Source of the DNA: WTFY01 sp965205685
GTDB lineage: Bacteria > Pseudomonadota > Gammaproteobacteria > UBA4575
Assembly: GCA_965205685.1 (NCBI GenBank)
Contig: OZ242174.1
Coordinates: forward strand, 186,001-250,000
DNA length: 64,000 nucleotides
Direction: 5' to 3'
Each line of letters begins with the position of its first letter. The stretch's first letter is position 1. Both the position numbers and the translations under genes were made by a program. Below are positions 63,921 through 64,000 of this stretch, piece after piece. A model generated the notes under the pieces. The model saw only the letters and a program-made list of their open reading frames with translations, made no database searches and was not told where the DNA came from.

Positions 63921-64000
63921 TTTTGTGGCATGCTCGCTGTCTTACCTTGTGCCCCGGGGCCGCACCCGATCCCGCCTGCAGCTGGCCGAACGGGAGTCCA

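Overview
The window is a GC-rich chromosomal segment of a gammaproteobacterium, centred on the replication origin. The evidence is the conserved block glmS-glmU-atpCDGAHFEBI-parB-parA-rsmG-mnmG-mnmE-yidC-yidD-rnpA-rpmH (all on the minus strand) facing dnaA-dnaN-recF-gyrB (plus strand). A purple-sulfur or halo-alkaliphilic type of gammaproteobacterium would fit, but genus cannot be read from the sequence. No rRNA, tRNA, CRISPR array or intact insertion sequence was seen.

Layout. 1-4000: 5' part of an OxyR-like LysR regulator, an AT-rich SMR transporter, glmS and glmU. 4138-11058: complete F1Fo ATP synthase operon. 11059-12481: an intrusion between atpI and parB carrying a plus-strand outer-membrane beta-barrel gene and the C-terminal remnant of another. 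12547-20649: parB, parA, rsmG, mnmG, mnmE, yidC, yidD, rnpA, rpmH. 20650-26993: dnaA, a likely oriC, dnaN, recF with two parS sites inside its reading frame, and gyrB. 27075-37337: DNA repair and nucleotide or cofactor genes (two exonuclease III paralogues, a DEDDh exonuclease, pyrE, argB, algC, dut, coaBC), plus an orphan ParA-type ATPase, an L,D-transpeptidase domain protein and AmpG. 37519-40979: a two-gene unit of a DUF2236/MpaB-type oxygenase and an RND/MMPL transporter. 41153-41820: VapBC. 41852-45858: bioF, bioB, ubiA, aroE.

Accessory parts. 45859-47904 is a strongly AT-rich island with a frameshifted unknown gene followed by an Xre/RES toxin-antitoxin pair. 48155-49825 holds gloA and a MetX-like alpha/beta hydrolase. 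49915-53167 is a zinc-type uptake operon (His-rich outer-membrane protein, binding protein, permease) behind a Zur-box-like palindrome, with no ATPase gene. 53337-57894 holds a GGCT-like gene, hemB, an OsmC-family gene, pyrF and a PLP-dependent decarboxylase. 58122-59893 is a second foreign-looking segment with an AAA ATPase and a frameshifted RloB/Toprim-like gene, a probable defence pair. 59947-63796 holds hemF, tsaC and topA with a recognisable promoter.

The best candidates for unusual biology are the three-gene RES/Xre island, the ATPase plus RloB-like pair, the MpaB-RND pair, and the His-rich porin with an ATPase-less importer. Both islands contain a frameshift at a four-base homopolymer, so decay or sequencing error must be settled before they are called functional.
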